DNA of 9,802 nucleotides from Parachlamydiales bacterium. Its GTDB lineage: Bacteria; Chlamydiota; Chlamydiia; Chlamydiales; JAJFMK01. The stretch's first letter is position 1. Every line of letters begins with the position of its first letter. The position numbers were made by a program, and so were the translations under genes. The notes beneath the pieces were generated by a model that searched no databases, was not told the DNA's origin, and was given only the letters and a program-made list of their open reading frames with translations. The stretch lies in assembly GCA_020050175.1 (NCBI GenBank), contig JAGVKY010000178.1, positions 1 to 9,802 on the forward strand, in the 5' to 3' direction. This document shows positions 1 to 7,120 of this stretch, one piece after another.

Positions 1-385
1 AGCGAGCTCCTACCGGACAACTGGATCAAAGCTAGATCTCCTTAAAAGCCGCCTAACTCTACCTCTGGAAGTCAACCTGGGGCTAAACTGACGCTTACTC
101 CTCATTGACAACCCCTATCTCCAAAAATCCTCAGGTCAAAAAGCTGGATGTCAGATCGACTACCTGATCCAAACACGCTCAAATACTTTGTTTGTTTGCG
201 AAGTCAAAATGCGTCGTCGTGAGCTAGGCCTTGAAGTGATTGATGCTATGAAAACTAAAATAGCTTCTCTCTCTCTTCCCAAAGGTTTTGGTGTTTCACC
301 TGTCCTGCTCCATTTAGGCACCCTCTCAGATTCTCTCTTAAGCAGTCCCTATTTTTATCGCATCATTGATATTGCAGATTTATGA
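1..385 (+). pseudogene. Degraded C-terminal fragment of an AAA-family ATPase with PD-(D/E)XK-like domain
   Basis: An open frame from codon 92 to the TGA at 383-385 reads as the C-terminal part of the AAA ATPases that are common in intracellular bacteria and archaea (ATPase plus a restriction-endonuclease-like tail). The recognisable block is GCQIDYLIQT, then LFVCEVK, then KIASLSLPKGFG and FYRIIDIADL. Asp (158-160), Glu (200-202) and Lys (206-208) form a D-x13-E-x-K pattern typical of the PD-(D/E)XK fold. Going upstream in the same frame there is a TGA at 89-91, probably a former Trp codon. Further left the similarity appears to be split between frames, for example YR in one and DNWIK in another. 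No start codon, Walker A or Walker B lies in the window, because the gene runs off the left edge. I read it as a decayed gene remnant. The family is fairly sure; the exact lesion before position 60 is uncertain. Confidence 0.65.
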
Positions 386-415
386 GGCAGGTTTAGCCCT
401 GTTGCGAATCAAAGT

Positions 416-451
416 ATCGTGAATTTTAAAGGATCGAATCGTGAATTTAAA
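416..451. repeat. Short near-perfect direct repeat between convergent genes
   Basis: The motif ATCGTGAATTTTAAA (416-430) recurs as ATCGTGAATTTAAA (438-451), differing by one T. It lies in the short gap between the ATPase remnant and the 3' end of cyoD. No function is evident. It may be a small tandem duplication, and no clear T-tailed terminator for the cyo operon is seen here. Confidence 0.35.
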
Positions 452-467
452 CTTCTCGATTTATCAA

Positions 468-779
468 CTAGGGAATCATTGTATTTAAGTGGTCCATGAT
501 CCAGATGGAGAAGAAGACGATGATGAAAATGATGAGGATGGTGGAAATAAAGATAAATAAGTTCCAGAAGGTACCCTTCTCCCTCCAAACATCGAGAAAA
601 AAGATAAACTGAGCGGTGGCCTGAAAAAGGGCCAATGTCAAAATAACAGGAATAGAATACTTAAGATCAAGATTAAGTAAGTTAGGGCTGACAGTAATAA
701 AATAGGCGGCCAGTGTGAAGATGAGGGAGGCGGCAAAACCGATGATGCGTAATTTTAAAGCTTGACTCATGCTCATCAT
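468..779 (-). CDS. cyoD: Cytochrome bo3 ubiquinol oxidase subunit IV
   Basis: This is the small accessory membrane subunit of the bo3 quinol oxidase. In the family it helps assembly and stability of the CuB-containing subunit I. The protein is 103 residues (E. coli CyoD is 109) with three hydrophobic segments, near residues 10-30, 38-60 and 70-94. The last one ends in the family-like SIWIMDHLN. I chose the ATG at 777-779 because it overlaps the cyoC stop as ATGA, which suggests translational coupling. A further upstream in-frame start at 824 would lie deep in cyoC and add a non-homologous stretch. Internal ATGs at 776 and 770 are also possible. It is the last gene of cyoABCD. No cyoE (heme O synthase) follows, so heme O synthesis must be encoded elsewhere. 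Confidence 0.9.
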   Translation of the reverse strand: MMSMSQALKLRIIGFAASLIFTLAAYFITVSPNLLNLDLKYSIPVILTLALFQATAQFIFFLDVWREKGTFWNLFIFISTILIIFIIVFFSIWIMDHLNTMIP

Positions 780-1339
780 AAAATGTGCCCCATGGCATAG
801 ACAACGGTAAAGATAAAAATCCACACAAAGTCGAGGAAGTGCCAGAAAAGGGCCATCCGGTAAATTCTAGAGACACTCGATTCTATCAGAGGGCGTGTCC
901 AAAGCCGAACCATCGCCACAATCATCCAAAGTAAACCGCAGAAGATATGCAAGCCGTGTGTCCCAACGAGGGTGAAAAAAGATGAGAGGAATCCGCTTCT
1001 TTGCCAACTATCTCCCTTGCCAACAAATCCAGAAAACTCAGAAATCTCCAAAACTAGAAAAGAAGCCCCAAGAGCCACAGTGAGGACAAACCAGAAGAGA
1101 GCTGCCTTCTTCCGTTCGCCATGCACCTCGATCATCGCAACTGAACAGGTAAAACTGCTAGTTAGGAGGATGAGGGTTTCTGCTAAGGCCGAGGGCATCT
1201 CAAAAAGTTCCTGACCAGAAGGTCCTCCAAAAGTATTGTGGCGCAAAACAATAAAAGTGGCAAAAAGGACGCCGAAAATAATCAAGTCGGTCATTAAATA
1301 GATCCAAAAACCGAAAACTTTAGTATCGCTCTCCTCCAT
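776..1339 (-). CDS. cyoC: Cytochrome bo3 ubiquinol oxidase subunit III
   Basis: This is subunit III of the heme-copper quinol oxidase, an integral membrane protein packed against subunit I. The 187-residue product has five predicted membrane segments and strong family blocks: KVFGFWIYLMTD near the N-terminus, FGGPSGQELFEMP, RSGFLSSFFTLVGTHGLH in the middle and LFWHFLDFVWIFIFTVVY at the end. It is about 17 residues shorter than E. coli CyoC, because the His-rich N-terminal extension of the enterobacterial protein is absent. The start ATG lies five bases after the cyoB stop, and the stop codon overlaps the cyoD start, so the gene is embedded in the operon. I see no strong Shine-Dalgarno sequence; translation probably depends on ribosomes arriving from cyoB. 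Confidence 0.96.
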   Translation of the reverse strand: MEESDTKVFGFWIYLMTDLIIFGVLFATFIVLRHNTFGGPSGQELFEMPSALAETLILLTSSFTCSVAMIEVHGERKKAALFWFVLTVALGASFLVLEISEFSGFVGKGDSWQRSGFLSSFFTLVGTHGLHIFCGLLWMIVAMVRLWTRPLIESSVSRIYRMALFWHFLDFVWIFIFTVVYAMGHIL

Positions 1340-1344
1340 ACTAG

Positions 1345-3312
1345 TTACGCTCGAGCTCTCGATTCATCGATTTTTTTAACTTCTGCAGCTGGTAGGATAT
1401 ATTCCATATGCTCATCAAACGAAAGGATGATGATACAAGCAATGACGGCAAGCCCTCCAAGAAGGGAGAGCCAATGGATGTGCCAAACAAGACCAAAGCT
1501 CATGACAAAGGCTAAGATAGAAATATAAATCCCCATTGGCGTGTTTCTGGGCAACTCAATGTCATGATAATCTTTACTTTGGGTACGGCGACTTTTTTTC
1601 ATGTTCCAAAACGGCTCTCGACTTCTCACTGTCGGAATGACTGCAAAATTAAAAAAAGGAGGGGGTGAAGAGGTTGACCACTCGAGTGTCCTTCCATTCC
1701 AAGGATCGCCAGTTGTGTCTAAGTTTTGATGTCTTTCTTTGATACTAACGATGAGCTGCTGGATTTGGGTGGCAATACCCCACAAAATGATGACAAAACC
1801 AATCGCGGAGGTGATGTATAAAGGCTGCCAGTTGGTAGAAGCTGGATAGTGATCGAGACGGCGAGTCGCCCCCATAAAGCCAAGAATATAGAGAGGCATG
1901 AAAGAGACGAAAAATCCAACGAGCCATAACCAAAAAGCTCTTTTTCCTAATCGCTCATTAAGTTTAAAACCCATGATTTTTGGGAACCAATAGGTAACGC
2001 CTGCAAAAGTCCCAAAAAGAGCCACCCCAATAATCATGGTATGAAAATGGGCGACCAAAAATAGGCTATTATGCACCTGGAAATCTGCAGGAGGAGAGGC
2101 CATAAATATCCCTGACATTCCACCGATCATAAAGGTGACTAAAAAGCCGATAAACCAATACATGGGAGAGGCAAATTCGACTTTCCCTTTATACATCGTG
2201 AAAATCCAGTTAAAAACTTGAACTCCAGCGGGAATCGCAATTAACATAGTCACAATACCAAAGAAGGAGTTCACACTAGGTCCTGCCCCCATTGTAAAAA
2301 AGTGGTGGAGCCAAACGAGGTAGGAAAGGAGCGTAATGATAAGTAATGCCGACACCATAGAGATATAGCCCATGACTTTCTTTTGGGAAAATGTCGAGAC
2401 AATTTCTGAAAACATGCCAAACGCAGGTATCACTAAAATATAGACTTCAGGGTGGCCCCACATCCAAATGAGATTAAAGTACATCATTTGATTGCCTCCT
2501 CCACTGACTGTAAAAAAGTGCATCTCTGCCACCCGGTCAAGCCATAAAAGCAATGTCGTCGCTGTTAGGACGGGGAATGCTGTTACAACAAGAACCATCC
2601 CGCATAAAGAAGCCCAGACAAAGAGCGGCATCCGCATTAAAGTCATCCCCGGGGCACGCTTTTTGATGATGGTTACAATAAAGTTGATAGCTGCAAGGAG
2701 ACTTCCTAGACCTGAAAGCTGTAAGCTCCAAATGAGATAATCGACTCCAACTCCTGGATTAAATTCTATGCCTGAGAGAGGCGCAATAGCAAGCCAGCCA
2801 GTATTTGCAAATTTTCCTCCCACCACAAAAAATACATTGATCATGATTCCCCCAGCCACCGTGAGCCAAAAACCAAGGTTATTTAGAAAGGGGTAAGCGA
2901 GGTCACGAGCTCCAATTTGAAGAGGAACAATCCAATTCATTAAGCCAAAGAAAAAACCCATGGTGACAAAGAAAACCATGATGTCGCCATGAGAAGTAAA
3001 AATCTCTTGAAAATGATCTGAGTCAAGGTATCCCAGAGAATCAGCACCAATGGCCTGTTGAAGCCAAATCATACCCGAATCAATCAACCCTCGAAAGAAC
3101 ATCAGAGAGGCGAAAATGATGTACATCGTTCCGATTTTTTTTGGATCAGTTGATGTTAACCACTCCTTCCAAAGCCAACCCCAACGCTTGGTCTTAGTAA
3201 GAATCGTCCCCACAGACATAAACATGAGCGTGACAAAGACTGTCGCTCCAATCGTGTACCAGACATGGGGGAGGGCTTCCAAAGTCAGTTTTCCAAAGAT
3301 GAATTCAGTCAT
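1345..3312 (-). CDS. cyoB: Cytochrome bo3 ubiquinol oxidase subunit I, with altered K-channel residues
   Basis: Catalytic subunit (655 aa; E. coli 663) that oxidises ubiquinol and reduces oxygen to water while pumping protons. Heme ligands are H108, H422 and H424. CuB ligands are H287, H336 and H337, with the cross-linking Y291. D-channel residues D137, N126, N144 and E289 are present. In the quinol site R74, D78 and H100 are kept, matching E. coli R71, D75 and H98. Two departures stand out. E. coli Q101 aligns with E103, in HFQEIF instead of HYDQIF. In the K-channel helix the motif is PAGVQVFNW instead of PTGVKIFNW, so T359 and K362 of E. coli are A362 and Q365 here; codon 2218-2220 reads CAA. 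The start overlaps the cyoA stop by eight bases. The family call is certain; the effect of the substitutions is inferred. Confidence 0.98.
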   Translation of the reverse strand: MTEFIFGKLTLEALPHVWYTIGATVFVTLMFMSVGTILTKTKRWGWLWKEWLTSTDPKKIGTMYIIFASLMFFRGLIDSGMIWLQQAIGADSLGYLDSDHFQEIFTSHGDIMVFFVTMGFFFGLMNWIVPLQIGARDLAYPFLNNLGFWLTVAGGIMINVFFVVGGKFANTGWLAIAPLSGIEFNPGVGVDYLIWSLQLSGLGSLLAAINFIVTIIKKRAPGMTLMRMPLFVWASLCGMVLVVTAFPVLTATTLLLWLDRVAEMHFFTVSGGGNQMMYFNLIWMWGHPEVYILVIPAFGMFSEIVSTFSQKKVMGYISMVSALLIITLLSYLVWLHHFFTMGAGPSVNSFFGIVTMLIAIPAGVQVFNWIFTMYKGKVEFASPMYWFIGFLVTFMIGGMSGIFMASPPADFQVHNSLFLVAHFHTMIIGVALFGTFAGVTYWFPKIMGFKLNERLGKRAFWLWLVGFFVSFMPLYILGFMGATRRLDHYPASTNWQPLYITSAIGFVIILWGIATQIQQLIVSIKERHQNLDTTGDPWNGRTLEWSTSSPPPFFNFAVIPTVRSREPFWNMKKSRRTQSKDYHDIELPRNTPMGIYISILAFVMSFGLVWHIHWLSLLGGLAVIACIIILSFDEHMEYILPAAEVKKIDESRARA

Positions 3313-4174
3313 AATGCTTCTTCTTAGGATGTTGATATTTCATCACTATTTGATTAAAAAAATCGTCTTTGACATCGGAATAAAGAAAGACTGATGAGTC
3401 AATGGTTCGATTTAAAAGTTTTTTGTAAGTTGAATCGTTTAGCTTTAACGGCGATTCTTTGACTTTCTTAACCCAATCATCAAACTCGACAGGAGTAGTT
3501 GATTTAACTGTAAAGATCATGTCGGCATACCCTTCTCCATTGATCTCAGCGGCTCTTCCTGTAAATTCTCCTGGATCATGAGCCATAAGATGTAAATGGG
3601 TTACCATACCTGTCATTGCATAAATTTGACCGCTAAGTTGAGGAATCCAAAATGAATTCATCGGAGAGCTATCTGCAGCAAGTGAAAAACGAACAGGTGT
3701 ACCTGCAGGAAATTCAACAAAGTTTAAAGTAGCGATTCCCTGCTCTGGATAGATGAACAGCCATTTCCAATCGAGAGCAACAACCTGAATGTTAAGAGGT
3801 TTAATATCACTCTCTAAAGGTTTTAAGGGATCTAGCTGATGAGTTGCTTTCCAGGTGATGATCGCCATAGGAGCGACGATGCAACAAGGAATGATCCAGA
3901 GAAGCACTTCTTGATAAGTCTTATAAGTATGTCTAGGGACGTGTTTGGCATTTGGTCTTTTAACTAACCAAATCACTGCGAAAAGCAACACATAGGTCGG
4001 CACAATAATGATCAGCATCAGCACAACATTGGTGATGATGAGATCGAGTTGGCTTTGTGCAATAATTCCCTTTGGATGTGTGACCAAAGCGCTTTCACTT
4101 GCTAAAATAAAGAAGCTGGCGACTGCGGCTGCCAATATCGCTAAAATGCCTATGATAAGTTTGTCTTTTTTCAT
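3305..4174 (-). CDS. cyoA: Cytochrome bo3 ubiquinol oxidase subunit II (no lipobox cysteine)
   Basis: Subunit II has an N-terminal signal-like segment (residues 6-25), two membrane helices (about 43-70 and 90-108) and a periplasmic cupredoxin domain (about 125-240). The line VALDWKWLFIYPEQGIATLN closely follows E. coli CyoA. The region that binds CuA in cytochrome c oxidases reads GRAAEINGEGYADM (206-219) and lacks both cysteines, so this is a quinol oxidase. E89, the residue at the K-channel mouth in E. coli, is kept. Where E. coli has the lipoprotein motif SGCNSALL, this protein has LASESALV, with Ser26 in place of Cys25, so it should not be lipidated. A purine-rich GAAAGGGGAA lies directly before the ATG, closer than usual; an in-frame TAG at 4184-4186 rules out a longer protein. 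The gene starts 71 bases after the upstream oxidoreductase. Confidence 0.96.
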   Translation of the reverse strand: MKKDKLIIGILAILAAAVASFFILASESALVTHPKGIIAQSQLDLIITNVVLMLIIIVPTYVLLFAVIWLVKRPNAKHVPRHTYKTYQEVLLWIIPCCIVAPMAIITWKATHQLDPLKPLESDIKPLNIQVVALDWKWLFIYPEQGIATLNFVEFPAGTPVRFSLAADSSPMNSFWIPQLSGQIYAMTGMVTHLHLMAHDPGEFTGRAAEINGEGYADMIFTVKSTTPVEFDDWVKKVKESPLKLNDSTYKKLLNRTIDSSVFLYSDVKDDFFNQIVMKYQHPKKKHYD

Positions 4175-4227
4175 TTCCCCTTTCTAAAATAGAACCTGGA
4201 CCCTTTGAATAGGTATATCACTTTTGG

Positions 4228-4257
4228 GATCGAAACCAATAAAATTTATTTTCGATC
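4228..4257 (-). other. Inverted repeat spanning the oxidoreductase stop codon
   Basis: GATCGAAA (4228-4235) is answered by TTTCGATC (4250-4257), and the inner part (ATAAA/TTTAT) can extend the stem with a small bulge. The stem encloses the TAA of the oxidoreductase (4246-4248). No T tract follows in either direction, so it is not a standard terminator. It could act as a processing or attenuation element between the oxidoreductase and cyoA. A weak promoter-like pair for cyoA, TTGGTT (4234-4239) with TATACC (4212-4217) and a 16-base spacer, overlaps it. Confidence 0.4.
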
Positions 4258-5697
4258 AGATCTCCTTTTTAATATCGTAGCAACTGCAGTACGTAGAACT
4301 TGGGCTTGTGTAGGGAAAGGATGGATTGCTTTAGATAAGGCCGTTAGCCCTTTTTCGCAATTCATCACCACGCTCATCTCTGAAATCATGTCCCCTGCAT
4401 GAGCTGCCATCATTGTCACTCCAAGAATTTGATCAGAATTTTCTTTTACCATGATTTTCAAAAAACCCAACGTATCACCGTCTAAAATAGCTCGATCGAT
4501 GCTTGCCATTTCGACCATGACAATTTCTACAGGAAGTCCCTGTTTTTTGATCTCCAATTCGCTTAACCCGATCTGAGCCACCTCTGGATCAGAGAAAGTA
4601 CACCAAGGAACAATCAGAGACTCTTTTCTTACTTTGTTTCCATTTAAGGCATTAAGAACAGCCATTTTGGACAGTTCTTGTGAAATATGAGTGAATTTAA
4701 ATTTAGAAGTAACATCGCCTGCTGCATAGACATTGGGATTGCTTGTTTGCAAGTATTCGTCTGTCAAAATCCCTTCTTGCGGATCAAAGGAAATGCCCCC
4801 TTTTTCAAGATTCATTCCTTCCACAACTGGCTTTCTACCGATCGAAACAAAAATGTCGTCAACGACAATTGTCTCTCCACTCTTTAAATAGAGGATTTTC
4901 TCTTTCCCTTTTTTTTCCACTCTCTGAACAACTGAGTCGGTGAAAACCTTCATCCCTTCATCTTCAAAAGCTTTCTTAAGTCTCTCTGAGGCAATCGGAT
5001 CATCTTTTGGAAGGAGATTCGACCCCCGCGCAATCAAAGTGACTTGGGATCCAAAACGCAAAAAAGCCTGAGATAACTCGCAGCAAATCGGCCCCCCTCC
5101 TATAAAGGCCATCCGCTTTGGCAATTGATCCATCTTAAAAATATCCTGATTGGTCCAGTAGTCGGCCTCTGCCAAACCCTCGGCTTCCAGCGGAATTGGC
5201 TGTGTCCCCGTAGCAATCACCGCCTTTTTAAAAAAAATTCTCTGTCCACCTACTTCCAAACTATTGTCCCCATCGAAATGCCCCTCATTCAAGAACACAT
5301 CAACACCTAATTTCTTGAAACGATCTGCGCTATCGTGTGGAGAAATGACTGTTTGTAAATGATGAACCCTCTCCATGACAGCTGGAAAATTAACCTTCCA
5401 CCCCTCCACTTCCAGACCATACTCTTTTGCCCTCCTAACCGCCGCAGCAACTCGAGAACTTTGCAAAAAGGCTTTTGATGGAATGCATCCATAGCTTAAA
5501 CATTCGCCTCCGAAATGCTCCTTTTCCACAAGAGCAACCTTAGCCCCCATCCCCTTAGCTATACTTGCTGCGGTCATACCTCCAGGCCCACCCCCGATTA
5601 CAACTAGATCGTACTCATCTATCGGCTTCGGATTAACCCATCCCTCAGGAAAAATATCCTTCTGCAACTTCTTCTCGAATTCCTCATCATGACCCAT
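4246..5697 (-). CDS. FAD-dependent pyridine nucleotide-disulfide oxidoreductase (Lpd/MerA-like)
   Basis: This is a 483-residue two-dinucleotide-fold flavoprotein of the dihydrolipoamide dehydrogenase, glutathione reductase and mercuric reductase superfamily. The FAD-binding motif IGGGPGGMTAA (34-44) is followed by the redox disulfide GGECLSYGCIPSK with C66 and C71. The second nucleotide site is GGGPICCEL (200-208), and the second FAD contact is YAAGDV. The C-terminal block IHPFPTQAQ (458-466) is typical of MerA-like orphan reductases and lacks the Lpd HPTxxE dyad. There is no HMA domain and no Cys pair at the C-terminus, so mercury reduction is unlikely; the substrate is unknown. I prefer the ATG at 5695-5697 over the GTG at 5706, because AGGTGG lies at proper spacing before the ATG and nothing similar precedes the GTG. 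It lies upstream of cyoA on the same strand and may be co-transcribed. Confidence 0.88.
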   Translation of the reverse strand: MGHDEEFEKKLQKDIFPEGWVNPKPIDEYDLVVIGGGPGGMTAASIAKGMGAKVALVEKEHFGGECLSYGCIPSKAFLQSSRVAAAVRRAKEYGLEVEGWKVNFPAVMERVHHLQTVISPHDSADRFKKLGVDVFLNEGHFDGDNSLEVGGQRIFFKKAVIATGTQPIPLEAEGLAEADYWTNQDIFKMDQLPKRMAFIGGGPICCELSQAFLRFGSQVTLIARGSNLLPKDDPIASERLKKAFEDEGMKVFTDSVVQRVEKKGKEKILYLKSGETIVVDDIFVSIGRKPVVEGMNLEKGGISFDPQEGILTDEYLQTSNPNVYAAGDVTSKFKFTHISQELSKMAVLNALNGNKVRKESLIVPWCTFSDPEVAQIGLSELEIKKQGLPVEIVMVEMASIDRAILDGDTLGFLKIMVKENSDQILGVTMMAAHAGDMISEMSVVMNCEKGLTALSKAIHPFPTQAQVLRTAVATILKRRSDRK

Positions 5698-5771
5698 TGG
5701 ATCCACCTACTTTAAAAACACCCTTTTATCAATTTTTCAAATCTTAACCAATAAGCAATCCTCCTTTACGC

Positions 5772-5777
5772 TATAAT
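5772..5777 (+). promoter_or_regulatory. Candidate -10 element for yqeY
   Basis: A perfect TATAAT hexamer lies 24 bases before the yqeY ATG in the divergent intergenic region. No good -35 hexamer is found 16-18 bases upstream, so this is a weak or activator-dependent promoter call. Confidence 0.4.
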
Positions 5778-5801
5778 CTCAACTAAACAGCAGAGTGCAA
5801 A

Positions 5802-6239
5802 ATGGCAATTATTGAAAAAATTAATAACGATATCAAAGAAGCGATGAGAAGCCGGGACCAGATCAGACTCGACACTTTGCGCATGCTAAAATCAAAAATC
5901 TTAGCGGTTGATGCGCGTGCCGAACTCCCCGATGCGGAAGTCTTAAAACTCTTCAAAACCTACCATGGCAATCTCAAAGAGGCCGTTGACCAAGCCCTCA
6001 TAGCGAACCGTCCCGAAGCTGCCGAAAAGCTAAAAAGCGAACTCGCCATTATTCAGGAGTTTCTCCCTCAAGCCCCCTCCCCTGAAGAAACCAAACAACT
6101 CGTGATCCAAGCGATCGCTGAATCGGGTGCCAAAACCAAAAAAGACTTCGGCATCCTGATGAAGAGCATCATGAAGCTTAACAGCTCCATCGACGGCAAG
6201 CTCGCCAAAGACCTCGCCAACCAACTCCTCCCCGACTAA
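5802..6239 (+). CDS. yqeY: GatB/YqeY domain-containing protein
   Basis: The 145-residue protein matches the stand-alone YqeY family, which shares a helical domain with the C-terminus of the GatB subunit of tRNA-dependent amidotransferase. Typical blocks are the N-terminal IEKINNDIKEAMRSRDQIRL, followed by LRMLKSKI, EFLPQAPSPEE near residues 86-96, and KDFGILMKSIM near 114-124. It is all-helical and cytosolic, and its length is normal for the family. The exact function of free-standing YqeY is not established; a link to tRNA or to amidotransferase is assumed from the GatB tail. It is divergent from the flavin oxidoreductase, with a 104-base shared intergenic region, and it ends 14 bases before a GC-rich hairpin. 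Its Shine-Dalgarno sequence is weak (GAGTG about 5 bases before the ATG). Confidence 0.93.
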   Translation: MAIIEKINNDIKEAMRSRDQIRLDTLRMLKSKILAVDARAELPDAEVLKLFKTYHGNLKEAVDQALIANRPEAAEKLKSELAIIQEFLPQAPSPEETKQLVIQAIAESGAKTKKDFGILMKSIMKLNSSIDGKLAKDLANQLLPD

Positions 6240-6245
6240 TCCTCC

Positions 6246-6281
6246 AAACAAAAAGGGCCGGCTCACAAAGAACCCGGCCCT
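6246..6281 (-). terminator. Intrinsic terminator hairpin between convergent units
   Basis: AGGGCCGG (6254-6261) pairs perfectly with CCGGCCCT (6274-6281) around a 12-base loop. Read on the minus strand, the stem is followed by TTTTTGTTT, a good intrinsic terminator for the accessory genes to the right. Read on the plus strand behind yqeY, the stem is followed only by TATTAACT, so termination there would be weaker. Confidence 0.75.
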
Positions 6282-6297
6282 ATTAACTGTGTGATTT

Positions 6298-6417
6298 TTA
6301 AGCCTTCTCATAGTCCTCTGTAAACCAAAGGGCATAAAAGTGGTATAAAAGAGCATTTGCAGCAAGGCGAACAATTTCTGTGTACCAATACTCAAGTGTC
6401 GTGCCTTCTTTGCTCAT
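6298..6417 (-). CDS. Small hypothetical protein (39 aa)
   Basis: An ATG at 6415-6417 opens 39 codons ending in TAA at 6298-6300. The product is rich in aromatic residues and includes the segments LEYWYTEIVRLAANALLYHF and ALWFTEDYEKA, which could form one amphipathic helix followed by an acidic tail. I do not recognise the family. In its favour, the stop lies 17 bases before the terminator hairpin, so it would be the last cistron of the minus-strand unit. Against it, no Shine-Dalgarno sequence is visible before the ATG and it is short. It could also be the C-terminal remnant of a larger gene. Confidence 0.35.
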   Translation of the reverse strand: MSKEGTTLEYWYTEIVRLAANALLYHFYALWFTEDYEKA

Positions 6418-6454
6418 AAATTTTAGTACAAATTGAGAATCTTAATTTCTCTAT

Positions 6455-7083
6455 TTAATTAGAGATGAAAGGTTGACTTTGTTTTTCAGACAAGAGATCA
6501 AAAAGATCGCTTATCTCTGCACGTATAGAAGTTTCTGGTAGTGTTAAAACATGAAATCTAGCTCGCTCTGAAGCACGCTTGATTGCATTACTTAGGAGGT
6601 GAAGTAAAGCCTCAAGATCATCGATGTCAAGCTTGTTATTTTCTAAAAATTCTTTTTCCAGACGCGCTTTCAAGATTAATTCTTTATTTTTATGCCCTAA
6701 CTTATTATCTCGGAAGTTTTTTACTTTCTTAGCTGTTTCATTATCTTTTATTTTTTCAGCGAGTTCTTTTTCAATATCTGCCAATTCTGCTCGCGCTGGT
6801 GGCTTATTGGATTCTTTCTCTTTTAAAAGCTTTATTAAGCTTGCCACGCCTTTAGTCTCATCTATTAAACGTGAAATTCCGTGGTAAATCTCATAATAAC
6901 AATGGCGATAAAACATATAAAAAAATGAGCCAAACCGTTTGTAGATTTCAGGGTGCTCACGACTTGCTGATACATCTCCCTTAGAGCCCCGCAAATTTCA
7001 TAAAGTAAAGCTATTTCCCTACCAAAAGCATCGATGTTCTTTTCGTAATCATTCAATTCACCTAAAGCATCATTACTTTTCAT
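6455..7083 (-). pseudogene. AbiU2-like HEPN domain protein, interrupted by a frameshift
   Basis: Two overlapping minus-strand frames join to make one protein of about 208 residues. The first (from the ATG at 7083) gives the N-terminal helix with EIALLYEICGALREMYQQ. The second continues with SREHPEIYKRFGSFFYMFY, then YHGISRLIDE, a charged coiled region and KVKNFRDNKLGHKN. The last block carries an R-x5-H motif (Arg codon 6710-6712, His codon 6692-6694), the signature of HEPN ribonuclease-like domains; the overall order resembles AbiU2. The change of frame, equivalent to one missing base, falls near 6956-6972. Family members are linked with phage abortive infection and toxin-antitoxin loci. The gene follows hicB by 37 bases on the same strand. 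It may be a pseudogene, a sequencing error or, less likely, a programmed shift. The assignment rests on motif pattern only. Confidence 0.6.
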
Positions 7084-7120
7084 AGAATATTTCTATTTAA
7101 TTATTGAATTAGAAGAAAAT

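Noticed and set aside
437..461. AATCG/CGATT stem downstream of cyoD
   Set aside because: Short stem without a T tract on the minus strand, so it is not convincing as the cyo operon terminator.
5698..5706. GTG start for the flavin oxidoreductase
   Set aside because: The GTG has no ribosome site and part of the AGGTGG motif lies between it and the ATG, favouring the ATG at 5695-5697.
6435..6451. GAGAA/TTCTC hairpin after the HEPN gene
   Set aside because: Only five base pairs and no T tract; too weak to call a terminator.
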